Notes: generated by a model not told the origin, from the letters alone. A stretch of DNA of 44,264 nucleotides from Crocinitomicaceae bacterium (GCA_021740745.1 JAIOZF010000018.1:1-44264), one strand, 5' to 3'; shown: positions 8,503 through 16,704, numbered from the stretch's first letter. Numbers and translations are program-made.

Positions 8503-8877
8503 TTATTTTTTCAATAAATCTCTGATTTCCATCAATAATTCTTGATCCATAGTTGGAGCAGGAGGAGTCGCCGGTGTTTCTTCTGTTTTCTTCTTTGAAG
8601 CTTTGTTCATTGCCTTGATAAGCAAGAAAATTACAACTGCAATTACTAAAAAGTTAATTACTGATGCTAGGAATTTTCCATACGCCGCTCCATTCCATTT
8701 TAATTCTTCAAGATTTTTCAATCCCAATGAGTCAATAACAGGGTTTAATAAAAGAGGTGTAATAATGTCGTTGATTAAAGATCCTACGATTGTGCCAAAT
8801 GCACCACCGATAATTACGGCAACTGCTAGATCAACAACGTTCCCGCGCATTACAAACGCTTTAAATTCTTTTAACAT
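8503..8877 (-). CDS. mscL: Large-conductance mechanosensitive channel MscL
   Basis: A 124-residue inner-membrane protein that opens at high membrane tension and releases solutes during osmotic downshock. The N-terminal amphipathic helix FKAFVMRGNVVDLAVAVIIGGAFG leads into TM1, the usual pore-lining helix. TM2 is FLASVINFLVIAVVIFLLIKA, followed by a Lys-rich and Pro-rich linker and the C-terminal helical bundle (QELLMEIRDLL). The length is slightly below the usual 130-150. It lies 36 bases downstream of recR and is probably co-transcribed with it. Confidence 0.96.
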   Translation of the reverse strand: MLKEFKAFVMRGNVVDLAVAVIIGGAFGTIVGSLINDIITPLLLNPVIDSLGLKNLEELKWNGAAYGKFLASVINFLVIAVVIFLLIKAMNKASKKKTEETPATPPAPTMDQELLMEIRDLLKK

Positions 8878-8913
8878 GTTAAATTGGTTTAGTTTGATTA
8901 CGAAAATAATGAA

Positions 8914-9522
8914 TTAATCATTAGAATATACTTGTCGATGGAGGAGCGAACGACTCAAGGTCATTTCATCAGCATATTGTAATTCTGTTCCTACAGAAAC
9001 ACCACGAGAAAGGGTTGTAATTAAAACAGGAGTGTCCTTTATTTTTTTGAACAAATAAAAACTGGTAGTATCACCTTCCATTGTTGGACTCAAGGCAAAA
9101 ATAATCTCCTTTAATTTTCCTGTTTGAACTTTTTCAACGAGGGAATTGATGTTAAGATCGGATGGACCTATTCCTTCCATTGGAGAAACTACTCCTCCTA
9201 GAACATGGTAAACTCCTTTGAATGATTGCACTGCCTCAATTGCCAACACATCACGAATATCTTCAACGACACAAACGATACTGTGATCACGATTCGGATC
9301 CAAACAAATACTGCATACTTCGTGATCGGATATATTGCCGCAGCTTGTACATTTTTTGACATGTTTCTTCATGTCTGTTAGTGACTCTGAAAATTGAAGA
9401 ATCTCTTCTGGTGTGCGGTTTAATAAATGAAGTACCAAACGAAGCGCTGTTCTTTTGCCAATCCCCGGAAGGGAACCAATTTGTTCAACAGCATTTTCCA
9501 GGTGTTTGGATGGTATTTTCAT
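8914..9522 (-). CDS. recR: Recombination mediator RecR
   Basis: A 202-residue protein of normal length. It has the N-terminal helix-hairpin-helix (LPGIGKRTALRL), a zinc finger (CTSCG...CSIC, about residues 58-73), a TOPRIM domain starting at VCVVEDIRDVLAIE, and the C-terminal Walker-B-like GVSVGTELQYADEMTL. RecR works with RecO (and RecF) to load RecA on SSB-coated single-stranded DNA. It is the first gene of a recR-mscL unit and is divergent from smpB. Confidence 0.96.
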   Translation of the reverse strand: MKIPSKHLENAVEQIGSLPGIGKRTALRLVLHLLNRTPEEILQFSESLTDMKKHVKKCTSCGNISDHEVCSICLDPNRDHSIVCVVEDIRDVLAIEAVQSFKGVYHVLGGVVSPMEGIGPSDLNINSLVEKVQTGKLKEIIFALSPTMEGDTTSFYLFKKIKDTPVLITTLSRGVSVGTELQYADEMTLSRSLLHRQVYSND

Positions 9523-9620
9523 GATGTAAAAATACGCGTTCTACTGAAACGTTTGGTGTAAAACAATGAACTGTTTTGAACATAGCACTGTTATTCTATG
9601 GATAAAAAGCAATTGTTTCG

Positions 9621-9628
9621 TAACTTTG
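9621..9628 (+). promoter_or_regulatory. Bacteroidota -7 promoter element for smpB
   Basis: TAACTTTG matches TAnnTTTG and ends 28 bases before the smpB ATG. No TTTG at the proper distance upstream is evident, so the -33 element is missing or divergent. Confidence 0.5.
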
Positions 9629-9656
9629 AAAATATCAAATAAATGAACTTCCAGTA

Positions 9657-10109
9657 ATGGCAAAAAACGAAATCAATATACGGAACAAAAAAGCAAAATT
9701 TGAATACCATTTGCTGGATACGTATACTGCTGGAATGCAATTATCTGGAACTGAAATTAAAAGTATTCGCAACGGAAAAGCGAGTATTTTAGAAGCCTAC
9801 TGTATTTTTGATAAAGGTGAAGTATGGATTCGTAACATGCATGTAACCGAATACGAAAATGGTTCTTTTTACAATCACCGTCCACGTTCAGATCGAAAGT
9901 TGCTTTTGAACAAAAAGGAAATCAATGCGATAGAGAAATTTTTACTAGTAAAAGGAAATACATTAATTCCTTTACGATTGTATTTTTCCGATAAAGGATG
10001 GGCGAAATTAGATATCGCTTGTGCGCAAGGTAAAAAGTTATACGATAAACGTCACGATTTAAAAGAAAAAGACGATCGTCGCGAAATGGATCGTGCCATG
10101 AAACGATAA
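9657..10109 (+). CDS. smpB: tmRNA-binding protein SmpB
   Basis: A 150-residue cytoplasmic protein that carries tmRNA into stalled ribosomes for trans-translation. Family segments are NKKAKFEYHLLDTYTAGMQLSGTEIKS at the start, the YENGSFYNHRPRSDRKLLL loop, and the basic C-terminal tail KKLYDKRHDLKEKD that inserts in the empty mRNA channel. Full length, and flanked by its own -7 promoter element. It converges on the J-domain gene with 3 bases between the stops. Confidence 0.97.
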   Translation: MAKNEINIRNKKAKFEYHLLDTYTAGMQLSGTEIKSIRNGKASILEAYCIFDKGEVWIRNMHVTEYENGSFYNHRPRSDRKLLLNKKEINAIEKFLLVKGNTLIPLRLYFSDKGWAKLDIACAQGKKLYDKRHDLKEKDDRREMDRAMKR

Positions 10110-10112
10110 ATT

Positions 10113-10955
10113 CTATAGGAATCCGAAAGTTAACAAATGTGCCCAATGATCATTGGTCAATAAAAACAAAAGGATTACAATTCCCGAAAGGTACAAACTC
10201 AAATACCATAAAATAGTGAATATGATTGTTCTTCTTTTATACCATAGGGTAAAAAGTGGAATAAGAAAAATTCCCATCGCTATAAACCGAGCGTCATAAA
10301 AAGTATAATAAACTGGATAATATTCATATTCCACCTTTTGAATGGAAATAATATTTACTGGATCATGAAAGATGAATGAACGTTCAATATATATTTCTGG
10401 ATACGCAGCATAAAGTGCATAATTGATATTGTCAATCCACAATTCGTGACCATTAATCGTTTTGACAAGTGAAATTGAAGTATTTCTTCCCCCGGAATAA
10501 ACATCACGTGCGTATGCTTCCACTCGGTCTTTTTCGTAGTGACGAGGCAAGAAAATATCTAAAAGGATGAGCGATGCAATTGCTATCCCAATGATTGCAT
10601 TGAGTTTAATCAGTCGCCATTTTTTACCTTTTATTAAACTTTGATAGAACCGTTCGTTTTCTATTTGTTCCTTGCGCAGTTGTTCTTTGTATCTCTCTTT
10701 GGCTGTTTTTATGCGTTCCTCGTGGGAGTTTTGTTTGCTTCGTTGGACCGTTTTCGATGTAGATGCAGGTGCTTTTTTACGTCCCAGGATTATTTCGTAT
10801 GCTTCATTTATTTGAATGAATTTAGCATTTGCTTCAGCACTTGGATTTTTATCCGGATGGTAGTGCATGGCTAACAAGCGATACTTTTTTCGTACCTCTT
10901 GAAGCGTAGCATTTTCATTTAATCCAAGAAGATTATAGTATTTCCTTAAATGCAT
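10113..10955 (-). CDS. Membrane-anchored J-domain protein
   Basis: A 280-residue protein. Residues 1-65 form a J domain with the essential HPD tripeptide at 33-35 (HYHPDKN), which stimulates the ATPase of DnaK. There is no Gly/Phe linker and no zinc finger, so it is not DnaJ itself but a type III J protein. Residues 75-105 are a charged, probably coiled-coil segment. Hydrophobic segments follow at about 112-135, 220-238 and 243-268, placing the J domain at the cytoplasmic face of the inner membrane. Its start overlaps the end of menE by 23 bases, so translation is likely coupled. A specific client is not evident; recruiting DnaK to a membrane site is the inference. Confidence 0.85.
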   Translation of the reverse strand: MHLRKYYNLLGLNENATLQEVRKKYRLLAMHYHPDKNPSAEANAKFIQINEAYEIILGRKKAPASTSKTVQRSKQNSHEERIKTAKERYKEQLRKEQIENERFYQSLIKGKKWRLIKLNAIIGIAIASLILLDIFLPRHYEKDRVEAYARDVYSGGRNTSISLVKTINGHELWIDNINYALYAAYPEIYIERSFIFHDPVNIISIQKVEYEYYPVYYTFYDARFIAMGIFLIPLFTLWYKRRTIIFTILWYLSLYLSGIVILLFLLTNDHWAHLLTFGFL

Positions 10956-11955
10956 CTGGGTAAAGTTTCATGCTTTCTATACGGTTTATTTTTCCACTGG
11001 CTGTGCGAACGAATTCGTTAAAATAAACAACTTCTTTTGGAACTTGAAATTTGGGCAATAATTCAGCGAGAATTATTTTATTCATTCGGATTGATTCTAT
11101 TCCTTCTATCACTAAAATGACTTTTTGTCCCAGTGATTGATCTTCTACAGCGGAAACAAAAAATGGACAATCTATGAGCGTTGAGATGACTTTCTCCACT
11201 TCTTCAGGGACGATTTTCTTACCTCCTGAATTGATAATGAAATCGGTTCTACCTTTCCAGCTAAATTGAGTAGGCGAGAGGAGTTCTACTGCATCTGTCG
11301 TCTCTAAATTTTCAATACCAATATCCGGTGAGTGAATAATAAGATTGTCTTGTTTTCCAAGTGAGAATGAAGTGCGTGGTAAAGCGGTATAAAATTCTTC
11401 CGATTGAAAACCAATTTTGCGCATGGCGACATGTGAGATAGTTTCCGTCATACCATACGTTTGAAAAACTGTCAGTTGTTTTTCTTTTAGTTCATTGATC
11501 AATCGATCCGAAACCGGAGCACCACCGACAATTACTGAATGAATCGATTGAAGTCGTGTTGGGTGATTGGTTAACACATGCTCAAGTTGTAAAGGGACAA
11601 TAGCCGTGAAATCAATTTTTGAGTGATAAGATGATAAACTACTGGTCGAAATTGGTCCAACAACTAATTTCAATTCTCCTAAAATACAACGTATCACCAT
11701 CATTTTTCCAGCGATCGTCTCAGTTGAAAGGCACAAGTATGCTGTATCGCCTTTTTTAAGATGTAAAAATTCAAGTGTTTTCTTCGCCGATTGTAGCATG
11801 AATTTCTTTTCAATCGCTATGGTTTTCGGCGTTCCAGTTGAGCCAGAAGAGTTGACTTTTACAATTGCATCCGTTGAATTCCATTCCTCCAAGAACACTT
11901 CGATTTCTGTGCGGCGACTTTCATCAACAAATTCGATATTTTCTAAAAATGACAT
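10933..11955 (-). CDS. menE: o-Succinylbenzoate--CoA ligase-like AMP-binding enzyme (MenE)
   Basis: About 340 residues. The acyl-adenylate P-loop is SSGSTGTPK. FQTYGMTETISH is the A5 motif, GRTDFIINSGGKKIVPEEVE the hinge and A8 region, and RTASGKINR carries the A10 lysine. The protein is shorter than typical acyl-CoA synthetases because the N-terminal part is reduced, as is usual for Bacteroidota MenE, which activates o-succinylbenzoate in menaquinone synthesis. An open frame reaches TTG 11991, but a -7-like TACTTTTA lies at 11980-11987, so ATG 11955 is preferred. Other men genes are not in the window, so the substrate rests on family resemblance. It overlaps the J-domain gene by 23 bases. 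Confidence 0.82.
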   Translation of the reverse strand: MSFLENIEFVDESRRTEIEVFLEEWNSTDAIVKVNSSGSTGTPKTIAIEKKFMLQSAKKTLEFLHLKKGDTAYLCLSTETIAGKMMVIRCILGELKLVVGPISTSSLSSYHSKIDFTAIVPLQLEHVLTNHPTRLQSIHSVIVGGAPVSDRLINELKEKQLTVFQTYGMTETISHVAMRKIGFQSEEFYTALPRTSFSLGKQDNLIIHSPDIGIENLETTDAVELLSPTQFSWKGRTDFIINSGGKKIVPEEVEKVISTLIDCPFFVSAVEDQSLGQKVILVIEGIESIRMNKIILAELLPKFQVPKEVVYFNEFVRTASGKINRIESMKLYPDAFKEIL

Positions 11956-12069
11956 GCTTTCTTGGAATGGATTTTGATATAAAAGTAACAACTTTTAAAG
12001 TAGCATTTTTTATTGCTATTTTTTTAGAAGGTAAAAAGTCTTATTTTAGAACCAACAAAACAAACAAAG

Positions 12070-12504
12070 ATGAAAAAGATAATCGGGGTAGCATTGATTG
12101 CACTTGTTGCAATGGCGTTTACACTTCCAAAAGGAGAAACTAAGAAACAAGATGCAGTTGGAATTAAATTCAAAGGTATTTCATTAGAAAAAGCTAAGAA
12201 AATGGCATTGGATAATGATCAATTGATTTTTATTGATGCGTATACGTCATGGTGTGGACCTTGTAAAAAGATGTCAGCCACAACATTTAAAGATGAAGCG
12301 GTTGCAGAGTTATTTAATGAGCAGTTTATCAATCTAAAAATTGATTGTGAGAAAGATGTTGATGGTCCTGAGATTTCTCGTCTCTATTCAATCAGAGCTT
12401 ATCCAACATTGCTAGTAATCAACAGTGAAGGAAAACTAATTAAGCAACACGTTGGATTCATGACAGCAGATCAATTAATTGCATTTGCGAATTCAATAGA
12501 ATAA
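12070..12504 (+). CDS. Exported thioredoxin-like protein
   Basis: A 144-residue protein with an N-terminal signal peptide (KKIIGVALIALVAMAFTLP). The thioredoxin fold carries the active site SWCGPCKKM (about residues 61-69) and the cis-proline in IRAYPTLLV. The CGPC motif is that of a reducing thioredoxin rather than a DsbA-like oxidase. In the periplasm it probably reduces or transfers electrons to envelope thiols, as do the TlpA/thioredoxin-fold proteins common in Bacteroidota. It is a single-gene unit ending in a hairpin terminator. Confidence 0.88.
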   Translation: MKKIIGVALIALVAMAFTLPKGETKKQDAVGIKFKGISLEKAKKMALDNDQLIFIDAYTSWCGPCKKMSATTFKDEAVAELFNEQFINLKIDCEKDVDGPEISRLYSIRAYPTLLVINSEGKLIKQHVGFMTADQLIAFANSIE

Positions 12505-12523
12505 AATCTTCAAGATGAATAGA

Positions 12524-12550
12524 AGTCGATCCAAGTGGTCGGCTTTTTTT
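12524..12550 (+). terminator. Intrinsic terminator after the thioredoxin gene
   Basis: AGTCGATC (12524-12531) pairs with GGTCGGCT (12537-12544) using G-U pairs. The loop is CAAGT, and the hairpin is followed directly by a T-run to 12550. Confidence 0.8.
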
Positions 12551-12576
12551 ATGCCTTATAATTGCTTTTTAATTTT

Positions 12577-12603
12577 ACCACTGAGTCACAGATGGCACTG
12601 AGG
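12577..12603. repeat. CACTGAG-type short repeat
   Basis: Two copies of CACTGAG (12579-12585 and 12596-12602), with a central CACAGA between, preceded by ACC. The pattern resembles dispersed ACCAC(T/A)GAGGCACAGAGG-type elements found between genes in many bacterial genomes. Only one copy is in this window. Confidence 0.45.
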
Positions 12604-12760
12604 TGATATAGTAAGCAAGAGACGAAAAGTTTGACTTGTTAAAAAACAGATCTGTCTGTAGTAGCTTTTTCTCCGATGTACACTCACATTGGGATATTAA
12701 ATCATCTGATTATTTCTATGTGCACACCTTTCTCCGTGGTAAGATTTTAGACTTCACAAA

Positions 12761-12791
12761 AAAAGCCGCCCTACATTGTAGAGCGGCTTTT
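12761..12791 (-). terminator. Intrinsic terminator after rpsA
   Basis: GCCGC (12765-12769) pairs with GCGGC (12783-12787). The inner pairs CTAC/GTAG extend it after one mismatch, with a 3-base loop, and A-tract/T-tract flanks surround it. On the minus strand it begins about 20 bases after the rpsA stop. Confidence 0.85.
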
Positions 12792-12811
12792 CGTATGTTT
12801 AGAATCCGGAA

Positions 12812-14614
12812 TTATTTTCCTTTCTCCATTTTTTCTTTCAATGCAGATAAAGCATCTAAGTCACCTAACGTAGATTTCTCTGTGTTTTGGTTGATTGCTT
12901 TAACAGCTTGTGAAGTTGATGAACCACCACCACTTGCAGCTTTCTTACCACCTTTAGCAGCAGTTGATGCAGTTGGCTTGTCTTCACCTTCTTCGAATAA
13001 ACGTGTATGAGAAACAACGATTTTCTTAGAATCTTTGTTGAATTCAATCACTTTAAAGTCAAGTGTTTCCTCCACTTTCGCGTTAGAACCGTCTTCTTTT
13101 CTTAAGTGTTTAGCAGGACAAATTCCTTCTACACCGTAAGGTAAAGAAACGATACCAGACTTATCTTTCATATCGATGATAGTTCCTTGGTGTACAGAAC
13201 CTTCTCCGAAGATAGTTTCAAATACATCCCATGGATTCTCTTCTAATTGCTTGTGACCTAAAGAGATTCTTCTGTTTTCTCTGTCGATTTCTAATACAAC
13301 CACTTCCATTTCGTCTCCTACTTTGCAAAATTCTGATGGGTGCTTGATTTTCTTTTGCCAAGAAAGGTCAGAAATATGAATCAATCCGTCAACACCTTCT
13401 TCTAATTCAACGAATACACCGAAGTTAGTGAAGTTACGAACTTTCGCTTTGTGCTTAGAAGCAACTGAATATTTGTTTTCGATATCATTCCATGGATCTG
13501 GCATAGATTGTTTGATACCTAAAGACATTTTACGCTCTTCACGATCCAATGTTAAGATAACAGCCTCAACTGTATCTCCTACATTCATGAAGTCTTGAGC
13601 AGAACGTAAATGTTGTGACCAGCTCATTTCAGAAACGTGAATTAAACCTTCAACTCCTGGAGCGATTTCGATGAATGCACCGTAGTCAGCCATAACAACA
13701 ACTTTTCCAGAAACTTTATCACCAACTTTCAAGTCAGTATTTAAAGCATCCCATGGATGTGGTTGTAATTGCTTAAGACCAAGAGCGATTCTTTTCTTAT
13801 CATCATCAAAGTCAAGGATAACAACGTTTAATTTCTGATCCAATTCAACGATTTCTTCTGGGTGGTTAACACGACCCCAAGATAAATCTGTAATGTGAAT
13901 CAAACCATCAACACCACCTAAGTCGATGAATACACCGTAAGATGTGATGTTTTTAACAGTTCCTTCCAATACTTGACCTTTTTCAAGACCAGAGATAATT
14001 TGTTTCTTTTGTTCTTCCAATTCCGCTTCAATAAGCGCTTTGTGAGATACAACAACGTTTCTAAATTCTTGGTTGATTTTAACAACTTTGAATTCCATGT
14101 TTTTACCAACGTAGATATCGTAATCACGGATAGGCTTAACATCGATTTGAGATCCTGGCAAGAAAGCCTCGATTCCAAAAACATCAACGATTAATCCACC
14201 TTTCGTACGACACTTAACGAATCCAGTGATAACTTCACCAGTACGTAATACGTCATTCACATGAATCCATGCTTTGTGCATACGTGCTGTCTTGTGAGAA
14301 ACGATCAATTGACCTGATTTGTCTTCTTGACACTCAACATAAACATCAACAGTATCACCAGCTTTTAATTCTGGATTGTAACGAAATTCTGAAGCAGCAA
14401 CAACACCTTCTGACTTGTAGCCAATGTTGATGATAACTTCTTTTTTGTTGATTGAAATAACAGTTCCTTCGATTACTTCTTTCTCAGTAATTGAGTTTAA
14501 TGTTACTTCGTACTTGTCTGATAACTCAGAACGTTGGATTAGTGTGTACCCGTCTAATGCGAGTCCATCCCAATCAAAATCTGCAATTCCTTGCGTTTGT
14601 TTAGTGTTTGCCAT
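12812..14614 (-). CDS. rpsA: 30S ribosomal protein S1
   Basis: A 600-residue protein with six S1 (OB-fold) repeats. Recurring signatures are GYKSEGVVAASEF, VDGLIHITDLSW, VEGLIHVSEMSW and VDGLIHISDLSW, each ending in (R)ISLG(H/L)KQL-type strands. S1 binds mRNA and delivers it to the 30S subunit. In Bacteroidota, where most mRNAs lack Shine-Dalgarno sequences, S1 is thought to matter especially for initiation. The last 60 residues are a low-complexity Ala/Gly/Ser/Lys tail, then a short helix. It has its own promoter element at 14711-14718 and a leader of about 90 bases with two hairpins, which suggests autogenous control as known for E. coli rpsA. Confidence 0.97.
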   Translation of the reverse strand: MANTKQTQGIADFDWDGLALDGYTLIQRSELSDKYEVTLNSITEKEVIEGTVISINKKEVIINIGYKSEGVVAASEFRYNPELKAGDTVDVYVECQEDKSGQLIVSHKTARMHKAWIHVNDVLRTGEVITGFVKCRTKGGLIVDVFGIEAFLPGSQIDVKPIRDYDIYVGKNMEFKVVKINQEFRNVVVSHKALIEAELEEQKKQIISGLEKGQVLEGTVKNITSYGVFIDLGGVDGLIHITDLSWGRVNHPEEIVELDQKLNVVILDFDDDKKRIALGLKQLQPHPWDALNTDLKVGDKVSGKVVVMADYGAFIEIAPGVEGLIHVSEMSWSQHLRSAQDFMNVGDTVEAVILTLDREERKMSLGIKQSMPDPWNDIENKYSVASKHKAKVRNFTNFGVFVELEEGVDGLIHISDLSWQKKIKHPSEFCKVGDEMEVVVLEIDRENRRISLGHKQLEENPWDVFETIFGEGSVHQGTIIDMKDKSGIVSLPYGVEGICPAKHLRKEDGSNAKVEETLDFKVIEFNKDSKKIVVSHTRLFEEGEDKPTASTAAKGGKKAASGGGSSTSQAVKAINQNTEKSTLGDLDALSALKEKMEKGK

Positions 14615-14633
14615 GTGGCTTTTTAAACTTGTA

Positions 14634-14695
14634 TTTCGAGCGTCCCAAACACCCGAAAGTGATGATTACTTGCTGTCCTTAGTTGGGATAACAGC
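14634..14695 (-). promoter_or_regulatory. Structured 5' leader of rpsA with two hairpins and complementary loops
   Basis: In the minus-strand RNA the first hairpin pairs GCUGU (template 14691-14695) with ACAGC (14672-14676) around a 14-base loop that contains CCCAA. The second pairs UUUCGGGUGU (14649-14658) with ACGCUCGAAA (14634-14643), ten pairs including G-U pairs, around the loop UUGGG (14644-14648). The two loops are complementary (CCCAA with UUGGG, six pairs if the closing A is included), so a kissing interaction is possible. It lies between the rpsA promoter element and its start codon, the place expected for a ribosomal-protein leader. Confidence 0.6.
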
Positions 14696-14710
14696 TTTAT
14701 TTTAAGGGTG

Positions 14711-14718
14711 CAAAGATA
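14711..14718 (-). promoter_or_regulatory. Bacteroidota -7 promoter element for rpsA
   Basis: On the minus strand this reads TATCTTTG, matching TAnnTTTG, 96 bases before the rpsA ATG. The -33 TTTG is not evident at the usual spacing. Confidence 0.6.
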
Positions 14719-14842
14719 CTTATAAATTCGGAATTTGGAATTGAGAAGTAAAAAAAAATAGTAGAAATGTTGATTTCAATTATTAATTGAGTCAAACAAC
14801 GGTTTTTATCAGGTTAAAAACCTCTAAATCAACAAGGTTAAC

Positions 14843-14872
14843 TAAAAAAAAAGTCCACCTTTTGGGTGGACT
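14843..14872 (-). terminator. Intrinsic terminator after the small exported protein gene
   Basis: AGTCCACC (14852-14859) pairs with GGTGGACT (14865-14872), loop TTTTG. It is followed on the minus strand by a run of T corresponding to 14843-14852. It lies about 20 bases after the stop at 14892. Confidence 0.9.
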
Positions 14873-14891
14873 CTTACTAGAATAGAATTTA

Positions 14892-15290
14892 CTATTCTGA
14901 TTTCATTGGACGTTCAACTTGTTTAATCACTTTTCTTTTTTCTTTCTGAGCTTTTTGCATCTCATCGTACTTTGCTAATTGATCTGCTGTCAACACAGTG
15001 CTATATTGTTTTCTTCTCGAATTGTTGTTCGTTCTGATTGATTCTCTTTTTACTTCTTCCGTCATTGTTGTGTTTGTGCGAATTGCCTCGTTCTTTGTAA
15101 CAATACCTTCATTAATCGATGCAATTTTTTCTTTCTGTTCGGCGGTTAGATTTAATTCTGTTGCCATTCGTTCTGTTTGTTTTGCTGCTCGCTCTTCAGC
15201 TGTCATTTTTGGTTTAGTTTCTTGACCAATTGCTGTGATTGAAGCAAATACGATAAAAATTCCTGCAATTATACTTTTCATATGTTTCAT
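14892..15290 (-). CDS. Exported small helical protein, Spy/CpxP-like in organisation
   Basis: A 132-residue protein with a signal peptide (MKSIIAGIFIVFASITAIGQ; the Met at residue 4 is an alternative start at 15281). The mature part is highly charged and helical, with the repeated theme LNLTAEQKEKIASIN and VLTADQLAKYDEMQ. The LTxxQ pattern resembles LTxxQ-motif Spy/CpxP periplasmic chaperones. Similar small proteins are frequent and mostly uncharacterised in Bacteroidota. A periplasmic chaperone-like role is an inference from this organisation. Its upstream end faces the divergent LRR lipoprotein gene. Confidence 0.72.
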   Translation of the reverse strand: MKHMKSIIAGIFIVFASITAIGQETKPKMTAEERAAKQTERMATELNLTAEQKEKIASINEGIVTKNEAIRTNTTMTEEVKRESIRTNNNSRRKQYSTVLTADQLAKYDEMQKAQKEKRKVIKQVERPMKSE

Positions 15291-15431
15291 TTTTTTTTTA
15301 TTTTAATGATGTGCGCTTCTTCCAAAATTGGTGCCAAGACGTTTGATTCTTCACTTGGCAACGAAGATGGTACCAAAAGGTGAATTTTATAATAAAAGTT
15401 GAGTTTTCCAATTAATTTGTACTTTTCTACA

Positions 15432-16148
15432 ATGCGAACTCTATTGTTTCTTTTTATCGGTATCATTTTATCATCTTGTGGAGCTGTTTCACCAATGGCA
15501 AGTGATGTGAAATTGGATTTAAGTCGCAATGGATTAACACAAATTCCAGCTGAGGTTTTTGAAAATAAAGAATTGAAAGTGTTAAAGCTTTTTGGCAATC
15601 AACTCGATTCCATTTCAAGTCGAATAGGGGAGCTGGTCAATTTGGAAGAATTGTACATCGGAAAAAATAACTTAACAACACTACCAAAGGAAATTGGTCA
15701 ATTGAAGAACTTGAAAATACTTTCACTTCAATACAATGAGATCGATTCTTTACCAAATGAAATAGGTGGCTTAGAGAATTTAGAAACCTTATGGTTGGAT
15801 CAAAACCGTTTGATTTCCTTGCCTGATTCTATTGGTAAACTGAAAAAACTTAAAGTTTTACAGGTCCGTTTCAACCGTTTAGAGACCTTACCTGCTGGAT
15901 TAGGTGAGTGCGAGATGTTGAGTTTACTTTATTTGAATCGCAATAATTTAACTGCCTTGCCAAAAGAAATGGGGAACTTAAAACAATTACGGGAGATTTA
16001 TTTAGCTGGTTCAGGTGCTTTGAATCAAATCCCCGAATCGTTTTGTGATTTACGTTATTTGGAAATACTTGAAATAAGTCAATCTACCGTGTTGCCAGCT
16101 TGCCTTCTTGTCTTAAAAGCCAATCGATTGCAGATTATTGAGCATTGA
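15432..16148 (+). CDS. Leucine-rich repeat lipoprotein
   Basis: About 238 residues. The start at 15432 gives a clean lipoprotein signal (RTLLFLFIGIILSSCG) with the lipid-accepting Cys; the longer frame from 15399 adds 11 residues that would spoil it. After the signal come about eight 23-residue leucine-rich repeats of the form L.xL.L..N.L..LP..I..L.nL. They are regular to about residue 200, and the protein ends in a short cap. It is probably anchored in the outer membrane, where LRRs usually mediate binding to proteins or glycans. The partner is unknown. The 3' end overlaps the convergent CPBP gene by 14 bases. Confidence 0.85.
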   Translation: MRTLLFLFIGIILSSCGAVSPMASDVKLDLSRNGLTQIPAEVFENKELKVLKLFGNQLDSISSRIGELVNLEELYIGKNNLTTLPKEIGQLKNLKILSLQYNEIDSLPNEIGGLENLETLWLDQNRLISLPDSIGKLKKLKVLQVRFNRLETLPAGLGECEMLSLLYLNRNNLTALPKEMGNLKQLREIYLAGSGALNQIPESFCDLRYLEILEISQSTVLPACLLVLKANRLQIIEH

Positions 16149-16704
16149 GTTTTTTATTGTCATGAATCATACTCATGAACAAAACGACATCATAGGCAAA
16201 ATGAGCTGCAATAGAAAACCAAAGTCCAAAATGCTCAAATCCCCAAGAAATTAAAAGAATAAATGGCAGAACAACCATTCCATACAGAGACATTTTTGGC
16301 TTTTTGATACTAAAATACCCATGAATTGCGACAAAAAAGATGGAACTGAACCAAACACCAAAATACGTTTGCATTCCTGAACGAAAGAGCAATTCTTCAC
16401 CAATACCTGCGCAAAGTGAAAGAAATAAAGCATCGCCAACGTTTATGTTTAGATCTTGAACTATTTGGTCAATTTTCAAAGGGATCGTATCAAAAATGGG
16501 CGCTTTCAAAACGATTGCGGCCAAAAAAGCGTATAAAAAACCAAATTCAAGTCCATATAAGATTGGAATTAGTTTGATTTCGCTTAACTGCAAAAACTCA
16601 ATTAGTTGGACATTACTTATGTAATAAACTGCAAGGAATGCTGGTATAGGAAAGACGAGTAAGGTTACAAGTCCCAAAAGATATAAAGTGTGTTTTCTCA
16701 CCAT
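16135..16704 (-). CDS. CPBP family intramembrane glutamic endopeptidase
   Basis: A 189-residue membrane protein of about five to six transmembrane helices. The CPBP/Abi motifs are present: EELLFRSGM with two glutamates and an arginine (about residues 104-112), a histidine in FVAIHGYF, and HFAYDVVLF near the C-terminus. Relatives include the CAAX prenyl protease Rce1 and bacterial Abi proteins linked to bacteriocin self-immunity. A specific substrate is not evident and no bacteriocin genes are nearby. Confidence 0.85.
   Translation of the reverse strand: MVRKHTLYLLGLVTLLVFPIPAFLAVYYISNVQLIEFLQLSEIKLIPILYGLEFGFLYAFLAAIVLKAPIFDTIPLKIDQIVQDLNINVGDALFLSLCAGIGEELLFRSGMQTYFGVWFSSIFFVAIHGYFSIKKPKMSLYGMVVLPFILLISWGFEHFGLWFSIAAHFAYDVVLFMSMIHDNKKLNAQ

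Larger units (their letters stand above)
12505..12811. other. Non-coding stretch between the thioredoxin gene and rpsA
   Basis: About 300 bases without a supported gene. It holds the thioredoxin-gene terminator (12524-12550), a short CACTGAG-type repeat (12577-12603) and the rpsA terminator (12761-12791). A plus-strand frame starting at 12636 runs antisense into rpsA and is not credible. The section 12610-12755 shows nothing I can name. Confidence 0.6.

Noticed and set aside
12636-13010. Plus-strand frame of 124 codons near the rpsA end
   Set aside because: Most of it is antisense to the low-complexity tail of S1, it runs through the rpsA terminator, and it has no family features or promoter.
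15287-15598. Minus-strand frame opposite the start of the LRR lipoprotein
   Set aside because: It overlaps the signal peptide and first repeats of a well-supported gene and has no protein-like features.
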